64,000 nt of DNA from Thioclava dalianensis (GTDB taxonomy: Bacteria; Pseudomonadota; Alphaproteobacteria; Rhodobacterales; Rhodobacteraceae), in NCBI RefSeq assembly GCF_000715505.1, contig NZ_JHEH01000013.1, forward strand, positions 35,830-99,829, given 5' to 3'. This document shows, piece by piece, positions 9,636-19,369 of this stretch. The notes under the pieces were generated by a model. It was not told the DNA's origin. It saw only the letters and a list, made by a program, of their open reading frames with translations, and did no database searches. Made by a program: the position numbers and the translations under genes. Position 1 is the first letter of the stretch. Each line of letters begins with the position of its first letter.

Positions 9636-10459
9636 TTTTTCACCTCATCGGCAAAGACATGTTCGGGGCCGGGGAAACTGCGGGCGCGCACTTCGCGGGC
9701 ATAATCGGCAACCGCCGCTTCCGCATCCACGCCCAGCTCCCCGAAGCGTTTGACGAATTTGGGTTTGAACTCGGTGAACAGGCCCAGCATGTCATCGACG
9801 ACCAAGACCTGACCATCGCAGCCCGCGCCCGCGCCGATGCCCACGGTCGGGATCGACAGCGCATCCGTGATATCGCGAGCCAGCCCCTGCGGGACTTTCT
9901 CAAGCACGACCGAGAAGGCACCCGCCTCTTCGATGGCGCGCGCATCCGCGATCATGCGGCGCGCACCCTCGGCACCGCGCCCCTGCACCTTGTAGCCGCC
10001 CAGCGTGTTGACCGATTGCGGCGTGAGGCCAATATGCGCCATTACCGGCACGCCGCGCGCGACGAGAAAGGCAATCGTCTCGGCCATGTGGCGGCCGCCT
10101 TCCAGCTTCACCGCAGCGGCCCCGGTCTCGGCCATCAGCCGGGCTGCATTGGCAAAGGCCTGCTGCGGGCTTTGCTCATAAGAGCCGAAAGGCATGTCGA
10201 TCACCATCAGCGCTTGGCTCAGCCCGCGCGCCACCGCCTGCCCGTGCATCACCATCATCTCCAGGGTGACGCCCAGCGTCGAGGGCAGGCCATGCAGCAC
10301 CATCCCTACCGAGTCTCCGACCAGAACGAGATCGCAATGCGCATCCACCAGCTTGGCCACGGGCGTCGTGTAGGCGGTCAGACAGACGACCGGCTCGCCC
10401 CCTTTCATCGCGGCGATATCAGCGGGCATCAATTGCCGGGTTTGTCCTGTGGCGCTCAT
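9632..10459 (-). CDS. panB: 3-methyl-2-oxobutanoate hydroxymethyltransferase
   Basis: First committed step of pantothenate synthesis: it transfers a hydroxymethyl group from methylene-tetrahydrofolate to 2-oxoisovalerate, giving ketopantoate. The 275-residue protein shows the family motifs [53 protein letters not shown] and [17 protein letters not shown]. It is the first gene of panB-panC-thioesterase and is divergent from the peptide-binding protein gene. The 178 bp between those two starts must hold both promoters. Confidence 0.97.
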   Translation of the reverse strand: MSATGQTRQLMPADIAAMKGGEPVVCLTAYTTPVAKLVDAHCDLVLVGDSVGMVLHGLPSTLGVTLEMMVMHGQAVARGLSQALMVIDMPFGSYEQSPQQAFANAARLMAETGAAAVKLEGGRHMAETIAFLVARGVPVMAHIGLTPQSVNTLGGYKVQGRGAEGARRMIADARAIEEAGAFSVVLEKVPQGLARDITDALSIPTVGIGAGAGCDGQVLVVDDMLGLFTEFKPKFVKRFGELGVDAEAAVADYAREVRARSFPGPEHVFADEVKK

Positions 10460-10637
10460 CTGTCGTCCTCCCTGCTTGCCGACAAATACCTAGCGGGCAC
10501 AAAGGCACATGGAAAGACACCTTTGGGGCAAAGCGGCGTCCCACCTGACACATCCCGAAACGCTTTGTGCCACAAGACTTGATGCGCCGCGCGATCACGG
10601 TGATCATCGCGGGGTCACGGAAATCGGAGCGCATATC

Positions 10638-12110
10638 ATGATGCCACGCCTTCTCACCGCTGTTGCGGCCCTTCTGCTCTCGACCGCCAGCGCTTGGGCT
10701 GCGCGCGATACGATCACGATTGGCATGGTGCTCGAGCCACCGAACCTCGACCCGACCGCAGGTGCAGCCGCCGCCATCGACGAGGTCGTCTATGCCAATG
10801 TCTTTCAGGGGCTGACCCGATTTGGGCCAGATGGATCGATCCGGCCTGATCTGGCGAAAAGCTGGGATGTCTCGGAGGATGGCACGCGCTACACCTTCCA
10901 TCTGCAGGAGGGCGTGACCTTTCAGGATGGCTCGCGCTTTGATGCAAAGGACGTGAAATTCTCGCTCGACCGGGCGCGTGCGGATGACAGCGTCAATGCG
11001 CAAAAGCAACTTTTCGCGGGGATCGAGCAAGTCACGGTGATTGACCCGCTAACGGTTGAGGTCACGCTCAAGGCGCCCGACGGCGCACTGCCTTTCAAGC
11101 TCGCTTGGGGCGATGCGGTCATGGTCGCGCCCGAAAGCGCGGCAGATAACGCAACCCATCCCATCGGGACCGGCCCGTTCATGTTCAAGGACTGGGCAAA
11201 GGGTGATCATGTGACGCTATCGGCCTATGAGGGGTATTGGGGCCAGCCGCCAAAACTGCGCGAGGCGACATTCCGGTTCATCTCGGATCCAACGGCTGCG
11301 TTTTCCGCTCTGATGGCGGGCGATGTGGATGCCTTTCCGAACTATCCCGCGCCCGAGACGGCCGCGCAGTTCAAGGCCGATCCGCGCTTCAAGCTGATCA
11401 TCGGCTCGACCGAGGGCGAGACGATCCTCGCGATGAACGAGCGCAATCCGCCGCTCAACGACACGCGCGTGCGCGCGGCAATCGCCCATGCGCTCAATCG
11501 CGCCGACATCATCAATGGCGCGATGTTTGGCTATGGCACCCCGATTGGCACCCATTTCGCGCCGCATAACCCGGCCTATGTCGATCTGACGGCGCTCTCG
11601 AACTATGACCCCGCGGAATCGAAAGCTTTGCTGAAAGAGGCCGGGGTGAGCGATCTCACCTTGCGGATGGCCTTGCCGCCGCCCTCCTATGCGCGCCGCT
11701 CGGGCGAAATCATTCAGGCCGAGCTGGCTGCTGTCGGCATCCAGACGAAAATCACCAACATGGAATGGGCCGATTGGCTGGAACGAGTGTTCAAGGGGCA
11801 CGATTTCGACCTCACCGTGGTCAGCCATACCGAGCCCATGGATATCGGCATCTACGCCCGCCCGGACTATTATTTCGGCTACAACAGCCCGAAATTCGAT
11901 GCGGTGATGCAAGAGCTGGAGGGCACAAGCGACCCGGACAAACGCACCGAGCTTTTGCAACAGGCCCAACGCATCCTCGCCGAGGACTATGCCAACGCCT
12001 TTCTGTTCCAATTGCCCAAGATCGGGGTCGCGAATGCCAAGATCGAAGGGCTCTGGAAAAACGCCCCCACGCAGGCGAATGATCTGACACAGGTCTACTG
12101 GGACGAGTGA
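10638..12110 (+). CDS. Periplasmic peptide-binding protein of an ABC transporter (SBP_bac_5)
   Basis: A 490-residue secreted solute-binding protein of the DppA/OppA family. The signal peptide begins MMPRLLTAVAALLLSTASAWA, with cleavage expected after AWA. Family features follow: LEPPNLDPTAGAAAAIDEVV, FQGLTRFGPDG, KSWDVSEDGTRYTFHL, PIGTGPFMFKDWAKGDH. The frame is open a further 43 codons upstream. I start at ATG 10638 (or 10641) because the signal peptide begins there and GGAG precedes it. It probably serves the permease and ATPase genes at 13308-16641, although an inverted gene lies between. Substrate: di- or oligopeptides by family; not determinable further. Confidence 0.92.
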   Translation: MMPRLLTAVAALLLSTASAWAARDTITIGMVLEPPNLDPTAGAAAAIDEVVYANVFQGLTRFGPDGSIRPDLAKSWDVSEDGTRYTFHLQEGVTFQDGSRFDAKDVKFSLDRARADDSVNAQKQLFAGIEQVTVIDPLTVEVTLKAPDGALPFKLAWGDAVMVAPESAADNATHPIGTGPFMFKDWAKGDHVTLSAYEGYWGQPPKLREATFRFISDPTAAFSALMAGDVDAFPNYPAPETAAQFKADPRFKLIIGSTEGETILAMNERNPPLNDTRVRAAIAHALNRADIINGAMFGYGTPIGTHFAPHNPAYVDLTALSNYDPAESKALLKEAGVSDLTLRMALPPPSYARRSGEIIQAELAAVGIQTKITNMEWADWLERVFKGHDFDLTVVSHTEPMDIGIYARPDYYFGYNSPKFDAVMQELEGTSDPDKRTELLQQAQRILAEDYANAFLFQLPKIGVANAKIEGLWKNAPTQANDLTQVYWDE

Positions 12111-12138
12111 CCCCCCTCAACGGGCACAGCCGCAATGC

Positions 12139-12178
12139 AAACCGCCCGGAGGCCTCAGGCCATCCGGGCGGTTTTTTT
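12139..12178. terminator. Terminator between the binding-protein gene and the L,D-transpeptidase gene
   Basis: A 12-bp stem AAACCGCCCGGA/TCCGGGCGGTTT, with a GC-rich loop that can itself pair (GGCCT/AGGCC), ends in seven T residues on the plus strand. The two flanking genes converge, so it may serve both, though the minus-strand T-run is only three. Confidence 0.9.
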
Positions 12179-12200
12179 GTGGCGACGTGGTTGAGCGCGC

Positions 12201-13139
12201 TCAGTTGTTCATCGTACCGATGTCAGAGCAGGTGCCAGTGCCATCATAGCTGCAATCGACGGAGGACCGAGCGTTCTCGCCCGACCCACCAACCTGCTCG
12301 GCCAGCGCGACCGAAGCCTGATGCTGCTCTTGCTCGACCTTGCTCTGATCGGGGATCCGACCAGCCTTATAGGCCTCTTCGTCGGCATTGATCGCAACTT
12401 GATTATAGGCCGAAACCACATAGCCCGAGTGAAGCTGCACGACCGGCCCCTCCATCTCGAGGCTTTCCTCGCGGTTGCGCACTTTCACCGGCGTATCCAG
12501 CGGGACCTTGTTGAAAAGGTCGATGATGTCTTGGTTGAACAGGCGGATACAGCCAGCCGAAGTGGCCCGCCCGATGGAGGACGGGTCCATCGTGCCGTGG
12601 ATCCGGTAATAGGTATCCTTGCCGTTCTTATAAAGATAGAGCGCGCGGGCGCCCAGCGGGTTGTCCAGACCGCCCGGCAGACCGTCCTTGAGCGGACCAT
12701 AGAGATCAGGATCTTCCTTGATCATGTTCTGCGTCGGCGTCCAGCTCGGGTATTCCTGCTTGCGCTTGATCTCGGCCGTACCGGCAAAGCCCTTGCCCTC
12801 ACGCCCAACGGCCACGCCATAGCGCTCTGCCTTGCCCGGTGCGGTGATATAGTAAAGGAACCGCGCATAGGGGTCGATTACGATCGTCCCGACGGCTTCG
12901 GGGCCGTGATAGGGCACGATCTGGCGACGGTTACGCTCGACGAGATATGCGGGATTGATCGCCTTGATCTCTTTCCCATCATCTTCGCGCGCTTGATAAA
13001 TTGCGGGGACCGTTTTACTCGACTGCGTCGGCGGCGCGTATTGCTGCGGCTGCCCGGCACAGGCAGAGAGCGCACCAAGTGCGGCAATCATCAAAATGGA
13101 ACGGGTTACACGCTTCGGCGTCGTTAAACTCGCGATCAC
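12201..13139 (-). CDS. L,D-transpeptidase lipoprotein (YkuD/ErfK family)
   Basis: Cell-envelope enzyme expected to form or exchange L,D-peptide cross-links in peptidoglycan, or to attach proteins to it. The 312-residue protein starts with a lipoprotein signal peptide whose lipobox is LSAC (Cys27). The YkuD domain follows, with His181 (RIHGT) and the catalytic cysteine in SAGCIRL (Cys197). The segment GLDNPLGARALYLY is typical of bacterial ErfK/YbiS proteins. The C-terminal tail is Gln/Ala-rich and low in complexity. The gene sits inverted between the binding-protein gene and the permease genes of a peptide transporter, which may be coincidental or may link peptidoglycan peptides to uptake. 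Confidence 0.93.
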   Translation of the reverse strand: MIASLTTPKRVTRSILMIAALGALSACAGQPQQYAPPTQSSKTVPAIYQAREDDGKEIKAINPAYLVERNRRQIVPYHGPEAVGTIVIDPYARFLYYITAPGKAERYGVAVGREGKGFAGTAEIKRKQEYPSWTPTQNMIKEDPDLYGPLKDGLPGGLDNPLGARALYLYKNGKDTYYRIHGTMDPSSIGRATSAGCIRLFNQDIIDLFNKVPLDTPVKVRNREESLEMEGPVVQLHSGYVVSAYNQVAINADEEAYKAGRIPDQSKVEQEQHQASVALAEQVGGSGENARSSVDCSYDGTGTCSDIGTMNN

Positions 13140-13307
13140 TTGGCATTCCTGTTCTGTCTGCGGGTGTGTTTCGACACCCCATATCCTCTGCGCAATGCTT
13201 GAGATAGAGCAAAGTTCCCTACACTCACACTAACATGAATGTGATCGGCCCATTGTTGCGCACCCCGCCCCTTGACGAAAGGGTCGCCCCGACGGACCTT
13301 GACACCC

Positions 13308-14252
13308 ATGCGCCAATATCTGATCCGCCGCTTTTTCGTGCTATTGGCCAGCCTCTGGGTGGCAAGCGTCGTGATCTTCACGCTGGTCGAAGGCGTACCC
13401 GGCGATCCTGCAAGTTTCATGCTGGGGGTCAATGCAGCCCCCGATACACTGGCCGCCTTGCGCACACAAATGGGGCTCGATCAACCACTTATCTGGCGCT
13501 ACCTGCATTGGGCGGGCGGCATGCTTACGGGAGATTTTGGCCAATCCTTCACCTATAAGGTGCCGGTCGCATCGCTCATCGCCGAGCGGCTGAGTGTTTC
13601 GCTGCCTCTGGCCGTGATCGCGCTGGCCTTGTCTGTGGCCTTGGCACTACCGATGGGACTTTTTGCCGCATCCCGGCGCGGACGATTCAGCGACGGGACG
13701 GTTATGGCGGGCACGCAACTGGGAATCGCCGTGCCCAATTTCTGGTTCGCGATGCTGCTGGTGCTGCTGCTGGCCGTGCATTGGCAAATCTTCCCCGCCG
13801 GAGGCTTTCCCGGATGGAGCCATCCCTTGGGGGCCCTGCGCGCACTGACCCTGCCCGCGATCTCGCTGGCCCTGCCGCAAGCAGCGATCCTGACGCGGGT
13901 GCTGCGTTCTGCCCTGATCGAGACGCTGGATCAGGACTATATCCGCAGTGCACGCGCCAAGGGGCTCAGCCGGTCGCGCGCCCTCACCCGGCACGCGCTG
14001 CGCAATGCGCTGATCCCGGTGCTGACCATTCTGGGGCTGCAATTCTCGTTCCTGCTGGCGGGCGCGATCATCATCGAAAACGTGTTCTACCTGCCGGGTC
14101 TGGGGCGGCTGATCTTTCAGGCGATCACCCAACGCGACCTGATCGTTGTCGAATCCGTGGTGATGGTGCTTGTCTTCGCGGTGATTGTCGTCAATTTCCT
14201 GACCGATCTCGCCTATGCGGCGGTCGATCCGAGGCTCAGGAGACGCGCATGA
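13308..14252 (+). CDS. Peptide ABC transporter permease (DppB-like)
   Basis: A 314-residue inner-membrane permease of the DppB/OppB family. It begins MRQYLIRRFFVLLASLWVAS and has the N-terminal pattern VEGVPGDPASFMLG, several membrane spans and the ATPase-coupling loop YIRSARAKGLSRSRAL. The C-terminal part carries VENVFYLPGLGRL-like sequence (IENVFYLPGLG). The start is set at 13308, where family homology begins, although the frame is open 12 codons upstream. The stop overlaps the next start as ATGA, so translation is coupled. Confidence 0.94.
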   Translation: MRQYLIRRFFVLLASLWVASVVIFTLVEGVPGDPASFMLGVNAAPDTLAALRTQMGLDQPLIWRYLHWAGGMLTGDFGQSFTYKVPVASLIAERLSVSLPLAVIALALSVALALPMGLFAASRRGRFSDGTVMAGTQLGIAVPNFWFAMLLVLLLAVHWQIFPAGGFPGWSHPLGALRALTLPAISLALPQAAILTRVLRSALIETLDQDYIRSARAKGLSRSRALTRHALRNALIPVLTILGLQFSFLLAGAIIIENVFYLPGLGRLIFQAITQRDLIVVESVVMVLVFAVIVVNFLTDLAYAAVDPRLRRRA

Positions 14253-15064
14253 AATTCTCGCTGTGGATCGGCGCGCTGCTCAGCGGCGGCGCAGTTCTGG
14301 CCGCCTTGATCTCGCTGGTCTGGACGCCCTATGACGTCACGGCCCTCGACATCGCGCATAAGCTGCAATCGCCCTCGGCTGCACATTGGCTCGGGACGGA
14401 TCATTTCGGGCGCGACATTGCCTCGATGCTGATGGCGGGTGCCCGGACCTCGCTGGCCGTGGCGCTGGTGGCCGTGGTGATCGGTGCCGGGCTGGGTGTG
14501 CCGCTGGGATTGGCGGCAGCCGCGATGCGTGGGCGTTGGATCGATGAGCTGATCATGCGCGCCAATGATCTGATCTTTGCCTTCCCGGCCCTCGTGATTG
14601 CGATCCTGATCACCGCAACCTTCGGACCGTCGGCCACCAATGCGATCATCGCCATCGGGATCTTCAACATCCCCGTCTTTGCCCGGGTCGCGCGCGCAGG
14701 CGCGCTATCGCTCTGGCAGCTCGACTATATTCGCGCAGCCCAAGTGTCGGGCAAGGGCCGCGCCCGGATCTCGGCGGAGCATATCGCGCCCAATATCGCC
14801 AATCTGCTGATCGTTCAGGGCACGATCCAGTTCAGCCTTGGCATTCTGGCCGAAGCCGGGCTCAGCTATGTCGGCCTTGGCGCGCAGCCGCCCACGCCAA
14901 GCTGGGGCCGGATGCTGGCCGAGGCCCAGACGATGGTCACCATCGCCCCCCATGTCGCGATCATGCCGGGGCTTGCCATCGTGCTCACCGTGCTGGGGCT
15001 CAACCTTCTGGGCGACGGGCTGCGCGATGCGCTTGATCCGCGGCTGAAAGGTCGGTCCGCATGA
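14249..15064 (+). CDS. Peptide ABC transporter permease (DppC-like)
   Basis: A 271-residue inner-membrane permease of the DppC/OppC family. It has the family motif HWLGTDHFGRDIASMLMAG near residue 45, then membrane spans, and the coupling loop YIRAAQVSGKGRARI. The C-terminal segment is GLSYVGLGAQPPTPSWGRML. It starts with an ATG overlapping the upstream stop (ATGA) and ends overlapping the ATPase start in the same way, so the three genes form a tight translationally coupled unit. An open frame extends much further upstream but belongs to another frame of the first permease gene and is ignored. Confidence 0.95.
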   Translation: MKFSLWIGALLSGGAVLAALISLVWTPYDVTALDIAHKLQSPSAAHWLGTDHFGRDIASMLMAGARTSLAVALVAVVIGAGLGVPLGLAAAAMRGRWIDELIMRANDLIFAFPALVIAILITATFGPSATNAIIAIGIFNIPVFARVARAGALSLWQLDYIRAAQVSGKGRARISAEHIAPNIANLLIVQGTIQFSLGILAEAGLSYVGLGAQPPTPSWGRMLAEAQTMVTIAPHVAIMPGLAIVLTVLGLNLLGDGLRDALDPRLKGRSA

Positions 15065-16641
15065 GCCTGCTATCGCTTGACCACCTCACATTGCAGATCG
15101 GCAAGGCGCAGATCTTGCGCGACGTCACGCTCTCGGTGAAACCCGGCGAGATTCTCGGGCTTGTCGGCGAAAGCGGCTCTGGCAAGTCGATGACGGCGCT
15201 GGCAGCAATGCGGCTGTTGCCGCCGCGCGCGCGGATCTCGGGCGATATCCTTCTGGGCGGGCTGAACCTGCGCCACCGCTCGGAGCGCCAGATGTGCCGG
15301 TTGCGCGGACGCGACATCGCGATGATCTTTCAAGAACCGATGAGCGCGCTCAACCCGATGATGACCATCGGCGATCAGGTGGCCGAGACGCTTACTCTGC
15401 ATGAAAAGATGCCCCGCGCGGCAGCCCTAGAGGTGGCCCGCGACACGCTTGCGCGGGTGGGGCTGCCCGCATCCCGCTTCCCGCTGACGCTCTATCCGCA
15501 TGAGCTGTCGGGCGGGCAGCGTCAGCGCGTGGCCATCGCGATGGCGATTGCGCTGCATCCCAAGCTGCTGATCGCAGATGAGCCCACCACGGCGCTTGAT
15601 GTCACCACGCAGGACGAGGTGCTGGGCCTGCTCTATGATCTCGCGCGCGAGGAAGGGATGGCGCTGATCCTGATCACCCATGATCTTGCCGTTGTGGCCG
15701 CGATGGCCGACCGGGTCGCGGTGCTGCAGGCGGGCGAAATCGTCGAGAGCGGCCCAACGGAGACACTGTTTCGCGCGCCGAAATCCCCCTATACGGGCGC
15801 CCTTCTGGCGGCTTCCACGCATCGCCCGGCGCAGGCCCGCCGCCCGCTGGCCAGCGATCTTTTGCGGGTCGAGAATGTCACCCGCAGCTATCGGCTGCCG
15901 CGCCCCCAACCCTTCTCCCCGGCGCCGCTTTTGAACGCCGTCGACGGCGTGAGCTTCACCCTTCGCAGCGGGGAATCGCTGGGGTTGGTCGGCGAATCGG
16001 GCTGCGGGAAATCGACCCTGACGCGCGCGATCCTCGGCCTCGACCCGCTGCAATCGGGCGCAATCACGCTGAACGGCCAGCCGGTTCATCCAAAGATGCC
16101 CGCCGCGCGCCGCGCCGATATGCAGGTGGTGTTTCAAGATCCCTACGGCTCGTTCAACCCCCGTCAGAAAGTGGAACGGCTGGTGGCCGAGCCCTTCCAC
16201 CTCACCGGCCGCCCCGAGGATTGGCGCGACCGCGTGGCCGAAGCGCTGCGCGAGGTCGGCCTGTCGCCCAATGATGGCGCCCGCTTCATCCACGAGTTTT
16301 CCGGCGGCCAGCGTCAGCGCATCGCGATCGCCCGTGCGCTGATCATCCGGCCCAAGCTGATCGTGCTCGACGAGGCGGTCTCGGCGCTTGATGTGCAGGT
16401 CCGCGCGCAGGTGCTCGACCTGCTCAGCCATCTGCAGGCAGTGCATGATCTGGCCTATCTCTTCATCTCGCATGACCTCTCGGTGGTCCGCGCGGTCACC
16501 TCGCGCTGCATGGTCATGCGGGCGGGCCAGATCGTCGAAGAGGGGCGGACCGAAGATCTCTTCTCCGCCCCACAGCACCCCTATACGCGCCAGCTGATCG
16601 CCGCGACGCCACGCATTCCCGCGCATTGGCTGCAGGGTTGA
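15061..16641 (+). CDS. Fused double ATPase of the peptide ABC transporter (DppD-DppF-like)
   Basis: A 526-residue cytoplasmic protein holding two complete ABC ATPase domains. Domain 1 has Walker A GESGSGKS (36-43), signature LSGGQRQR near 150 and Walker B LLIADEPTTALD. Domain 2 has Walker A GESGCGKS (311-318), signature FSGGQRQR and a Walker B region reading LIVLDEAVSALD. Separate DppD and DppF subunits are the commoner arrangement; the fused form is like GsiA/YejF. The first domain lacks the Cys-rich C-terminal extension of stand-alone DppD proteins. It is co-translated with the permease upstream (ATGA) and powers import of the same substrate. Confidence 0.96.
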   Translation: MSLLSLDHLTLQIGKAQILRDVTLSVKPGEILGLVGESGSGKSMTALAAMRLLPPRARISGDILLGGLNLRHRSERQMCRLRGRDIAMIFQEPMSALNPMMTIGDQVAETLTLHEKMPRAAALEVARDTLARVGLPASRFPLTLYPHELSGGQRQRVAIAMAIALHPKLLIADEPTTALDVTTQDEVLGLLYDLAREEGMALILITHDLAVVAAMADRVAVLQAGEIVESGPTETLFRAPKSPYTGALLAASTHRPAQARRPLASDLLRVENVTRSYRLPRPQPFSPAPLLNAVDGVSFTLRSGESLGLVGESGCGKSTLTRAILGLDPLQSGAITLNGQPVHPKMPAARRADMQVVFQDPYGSFNPRQKVERLVAEPFHLTGRPEDWRDRVAEALREVGLSPNDGARFIHEFSGGQRQRIAIARALIIRPKLIVLDEAVSALDVQVRAQVLDLLSHLQAVHDLAYLFISHDLSVVRAVTSRCMVMRAGQIVEEGRTEDLFSAPQHPYTRQLIAATPRIPAHWLQG

Positions 16642-16727
16642 GCGCCTCGGGTTGGGGCTTGCCTTCAGGCGCGATTGCGGGTGCTCTGGGCGTGGTATGC
16701 CGCCCCGATCCTGACAGCTGAGGACAG

Positions 16728-17720
16728 ATGAAACCCGGAGCAAGAAACCTGATTACCGATGTGGCCGGTCTGCGCGTGGGCAATGCCCATGATTCTGCGC
16801 TGCGCTCGGGTGTAAGCGTGCTGACCGGCGCGCGCCCCTTCACCGCCGCCGTGCATGTGATGGGCGGCGCGCCCGGCACGCGCGAGACCGATCTGCTGGC
16901 CCCGGACCGGCTGGTGCAAGAGGTCGATGCGCTGGTTCTCTCAGGCGGCTCGGCCTTTGGTCTGGGCGCCTGTGACGGGGTTATGGCGGGGCTGCGCGCG
17001 CAGGGCCGGGGCTTTGCGGTGGGCGCGCAGCGCGTCCCGATCGTGCCCGGCGCAATCCTCTTCGATCTCGCCAATGGCGGCGCCAAGGACTGGCAAGACA
17101 GCCCCTACCCCGCGCTCGGGCGTCAGGCGCTCGACGCCGCGCACACGCGGTTCGATCTTGGCAGCGCCGGCGCCGGGTTTGGTGCGATGACCGGCACGCT
17201 CAAGGGCGGGCTCGGATCGGCCTCGGCGGTGCTTGAGAGCGGCTATACGATTGGCGCATTGGTCGCCGTGAATGCGCTCGGCTCGGTCACGGCTGATGCG
17301 CAGGGTCATTTCTGGGCCGCCCCGTGGGAGCTGGAGGCGGAATTTGGCGGGCGCGGTGCTGCGCAGCACTTCGCCCCCGAGTTTGAGCCCGAACCCACCA
17401 AGCGAATGGGCGAGGCCACCACCATCGCCATTATCGCAACCGATGCCGCACTGAACCAGCCGCAGGCCACCCGAATGGCGACGGCGGCCCATGACGGGAT
17501 GGCGCGCGCGATCCACCCCTCGCACACGCCGCTCGATGGCGATCTGATCTTTGCCGCAGCCACCGGAGACAGGCCGCTGGCCGATCCGCTGCGCGACACG
17601 TTCCAGCTGGGCCATGCAGCGGCCTGCGTGCTTGCCCGCGCGATTGCGCGCGCCATCTATGAGGCAAGCGCGAGCCCGGGTGATCTGCAACCGAGCTGGC
17701 AAAAGCTTTATGGAACATGA
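16728..17720 (+). CDS. P1-family (S58, DmpA-like) aminopeptidase
   Basis: A 330-residue Ntn-fold peptidase of the DmpA/BapA family. Members self-cleave and remove N-terminal L-, D- or beta-amino acids from short peptides. Family landmarks are ITDVAGLRVGNA at the N-terminus, VLSGGSAFGLGACDGVM, and the self-processing region ATTIAIIATDAAL. Thr231/Thr232 stand there where DmpA has its serine nucleophile (inferred alignment). No signal peptide is seen, so it should act in the cytoplasm. It follows the fused ATPase by 86 bp on the same strand and plausibly degrades the peptides imported by that transporter. Confidence 0.88.
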   Translation: MKPGARNLITDVAGLRVGNAHDSALRSGVSVLTGARPFTAAVHVMGGAPGTRETDLLAPDRLVQEVDALVLSGGSAFGLGACDGVMAGLRAQGRGFAVGAQRVPIVPGAILFDLANGGAKDWQDSPYPALGRQALDAAHTRFDLGSAGAGFGAMTGTLKGGLGSASAVLESGYTIGALVAVNALGSVTADAQGHFWAAPWELEAEFGGRGAAQHFAPEFEPEPTKRMGEATTIAIIATDAALNQPQATRMATAAHDGMARAIHPSHTPLDGDLIFAAATGDRPLADPLRDTFQLGHAAACVLARAIARAIYEASASPGDLQPSWQKLYGT

Positions 17721-17771
17721 AGGACGGGCGGGACTTGACCCGGTAACACGTCGATCTTCACGGAGGACCCT

Positions 17772-19250
17772 ATGCTTGACGACAAAACCGATCTGAATTC
17801 GATGCTCAAAGACCCGTCGCTGCTGGTGACCAAAGCCTATGTCGCGGGCGAATGGGTCGATGCCGATGACAAGACCACCTTCGAGGTCCGCAACCCCGCG
17901 CGCGGCGACGTGATCTGCACCGTCCCCGATATGGGCCGCGCCGAGACCGCCCGCGCAATCGAGGCTGCCCGCATCGCGATGAAGGCCTGGGCGGCGCGCA
18001 CCGCCAAGGAGCGTGCGCAGGTGATGCGCAAATGGTTCGACCTGATGATGGAGAACCAAGACGATCTGGGCGCTATCTTGACCGCCGAGATGGGCAAACC
18101 GCTGGCCGAGGCCAAGGGCGAGATCGCCTATGGCGCAAGCTTCATCGAATGGTTTGGCGAAGAGGCCAAGCGGATCTATGGCGAGACGATCCCCGGCCAC
18201 CAGCCCGACAAGCGGATCTCGGTGATCAAACAGCCGATTGGCGTCGTGGGCTCGATCACGCCTTGGAATTTCCCCAACGCGATGATCGCCCGCAAGGCGG
18301 GACCCGCACTTGCCGTGGGTTGCGGCTTCGTCGCGCGCCCGGCATCCGAGACCCCGCTTTCGGCGCTGGCAATGGCGGTGCTGGCCGAACGTGCAGGCAT
18401 GCCCAAGGGGCTGTTCTCGGTCGTCACCTCGAACAAGGCCTCTGATATCGGCAAGGAGTTCTGCGAGAATCCGACCGTGCGCAAACTGACCTTCACCGGC
18501 TCAACCGAGGTGGGCCGCATCCTGCTGGGTCAGGCCGCCGATCAGGTGATGAAATGCTCGATGGAGCTGGGCGGCAACGCGCCCTTCATCGTATTCGACG
18601 ACGCCGATCTCGACGAGGCGGTCAAAGGCGCGATGGCGTCGAAATTCCGCAACAACGGCCAGACCTGCGTCTGCGCCAACCGCATCTATGTGCAGGCAGG
18701 CGTCTATGATGCCTTCGCCGAGAAACTCGCCGATGCGGTCCGCGCGCTCAAAGTGGGTGACGGTCTGAGCGAGGGCACCGATGCCGGACCGCTGATCTCG
18801 GAAAAGGCGGTTGAGAAGGTCGAAAGCCACATCAAGGATGTGCTTGATGGTGGCGGCCAGATCGTGACCGGCGGCCACCGGCATGAAATGGGCGGCACGT
18901 TCTTCGAGCCGACGGTGCTGACCGGGGTAACGCAGGAAATGAAAGTCTCGACCGAAGAGACCTTCGGCCCCGTGGCACCGCTCTTCAAATTCGAGAAGGA
19001 AGAGGACGCGATCGAGCTGGCCAATGCCACGATCTTCGGTCTTGCGAGCTATTTCTACGCCCGCGATGTGGGCCGGATCACGCGCGTGCAGGAAGGTCTT
19101 GAATACGGGATCGTCGGCGTGAACACGGGCCTCATCTCGACCGAGGTCGCACCCTTTGGCGGGGTCAAGCAATCGGGCCTTGGCCGCGAGGGGTCGCATC
19201 ACGGCGTCGAAGACTTCCTTGAGATGAAATATATCTGCCTGTCCGTGTGA
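17772..19250 (+). CDS. gabD: Succinate-semialdehyde dehydrogenase, NAD(P)-dependent
   Basis: Aldehyde dehydrogenase that oxidises succinate semialdehyde to succinate, linking GABA-type catabolism to the TCA cycle. The 492-residue protein has the family motifs TPWNFPNAMIARKAGPALA, FTGSTEVGR, the general-base glutamate in MELGGNAPF, and the catalytic cysteine in NNGQTCVC (Cys299, with Cys301). The C-terminal APFGGVKQSGLGREGSHHG is typical of GabD. The start codon is preceded by GGAGG. No GABA transaminase is adjacent, so the source of semialdehyde is not shown here. Related semialdehydes could also be substrates. Confidence 0.93.
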   Translation: MLDDKTDLNSMLKDPSLLVTKAYVAGEWVDADDKTTFEVRNPARGDVICTVPDMGRAETARAIEAARIAMKAWAARTAKERAQVMRKWFDLMMENQDDLGAILTAEMGKPLAEAKGEIAYGASFIEWFGEEAKRIYGETIPGHQPDKRISVIKQPIGVVGSITPWNFPNAMIARKAGPALAVGCGFVARPASETPLSALAMAVLAERAGMPKGLFSVVTSNKASDIGKEFCENPTVRKLTFTGSTEVGRILLGQAADQVMKCSMELGGNAPFIVFDDADLDEAVKGAMASKFRNNGQTCVCANRIYVQAGVYDAFAEKLADAVRALKVGDGLSEGTDAGPLISEKAVEKVESHIKDVLDGGGQIVTGGHRHEMGGTFFEPTVLTGVTQEMKVSTEETFGPVAPLFKFEKEEDAIELANATIFGLASYFYARDVGRITRVQEGLEYGIVGVNTGLISTEVAPFGGVKQSGLGREGSHHGVEDFLEMKYICLSV

Positions 19251-19256
19251 CAGGTG

Positions 19257-19290
19257 CGGGCCGGAGAGACACCCCTCTCCGGCCCGTTTT
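19257..19290 (+). terminator. Terminator after gabD
   Basis: A 12-bp perfect stem CGGGCCGGAGAG/CTCTCCGGCCCG with a 6-nt loop is followed by TTTT. It starts 6 bp after the gabD stop. Confidence 0.92.
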
Positions 19291-19369
19291 CTCAAGCGCC
19301 GCTCAGAGGCCCTGAGGCAACCGGGCTTTGCGCATCGGTCGGCGGTTTATACCGCTTGATGCCAACCCC

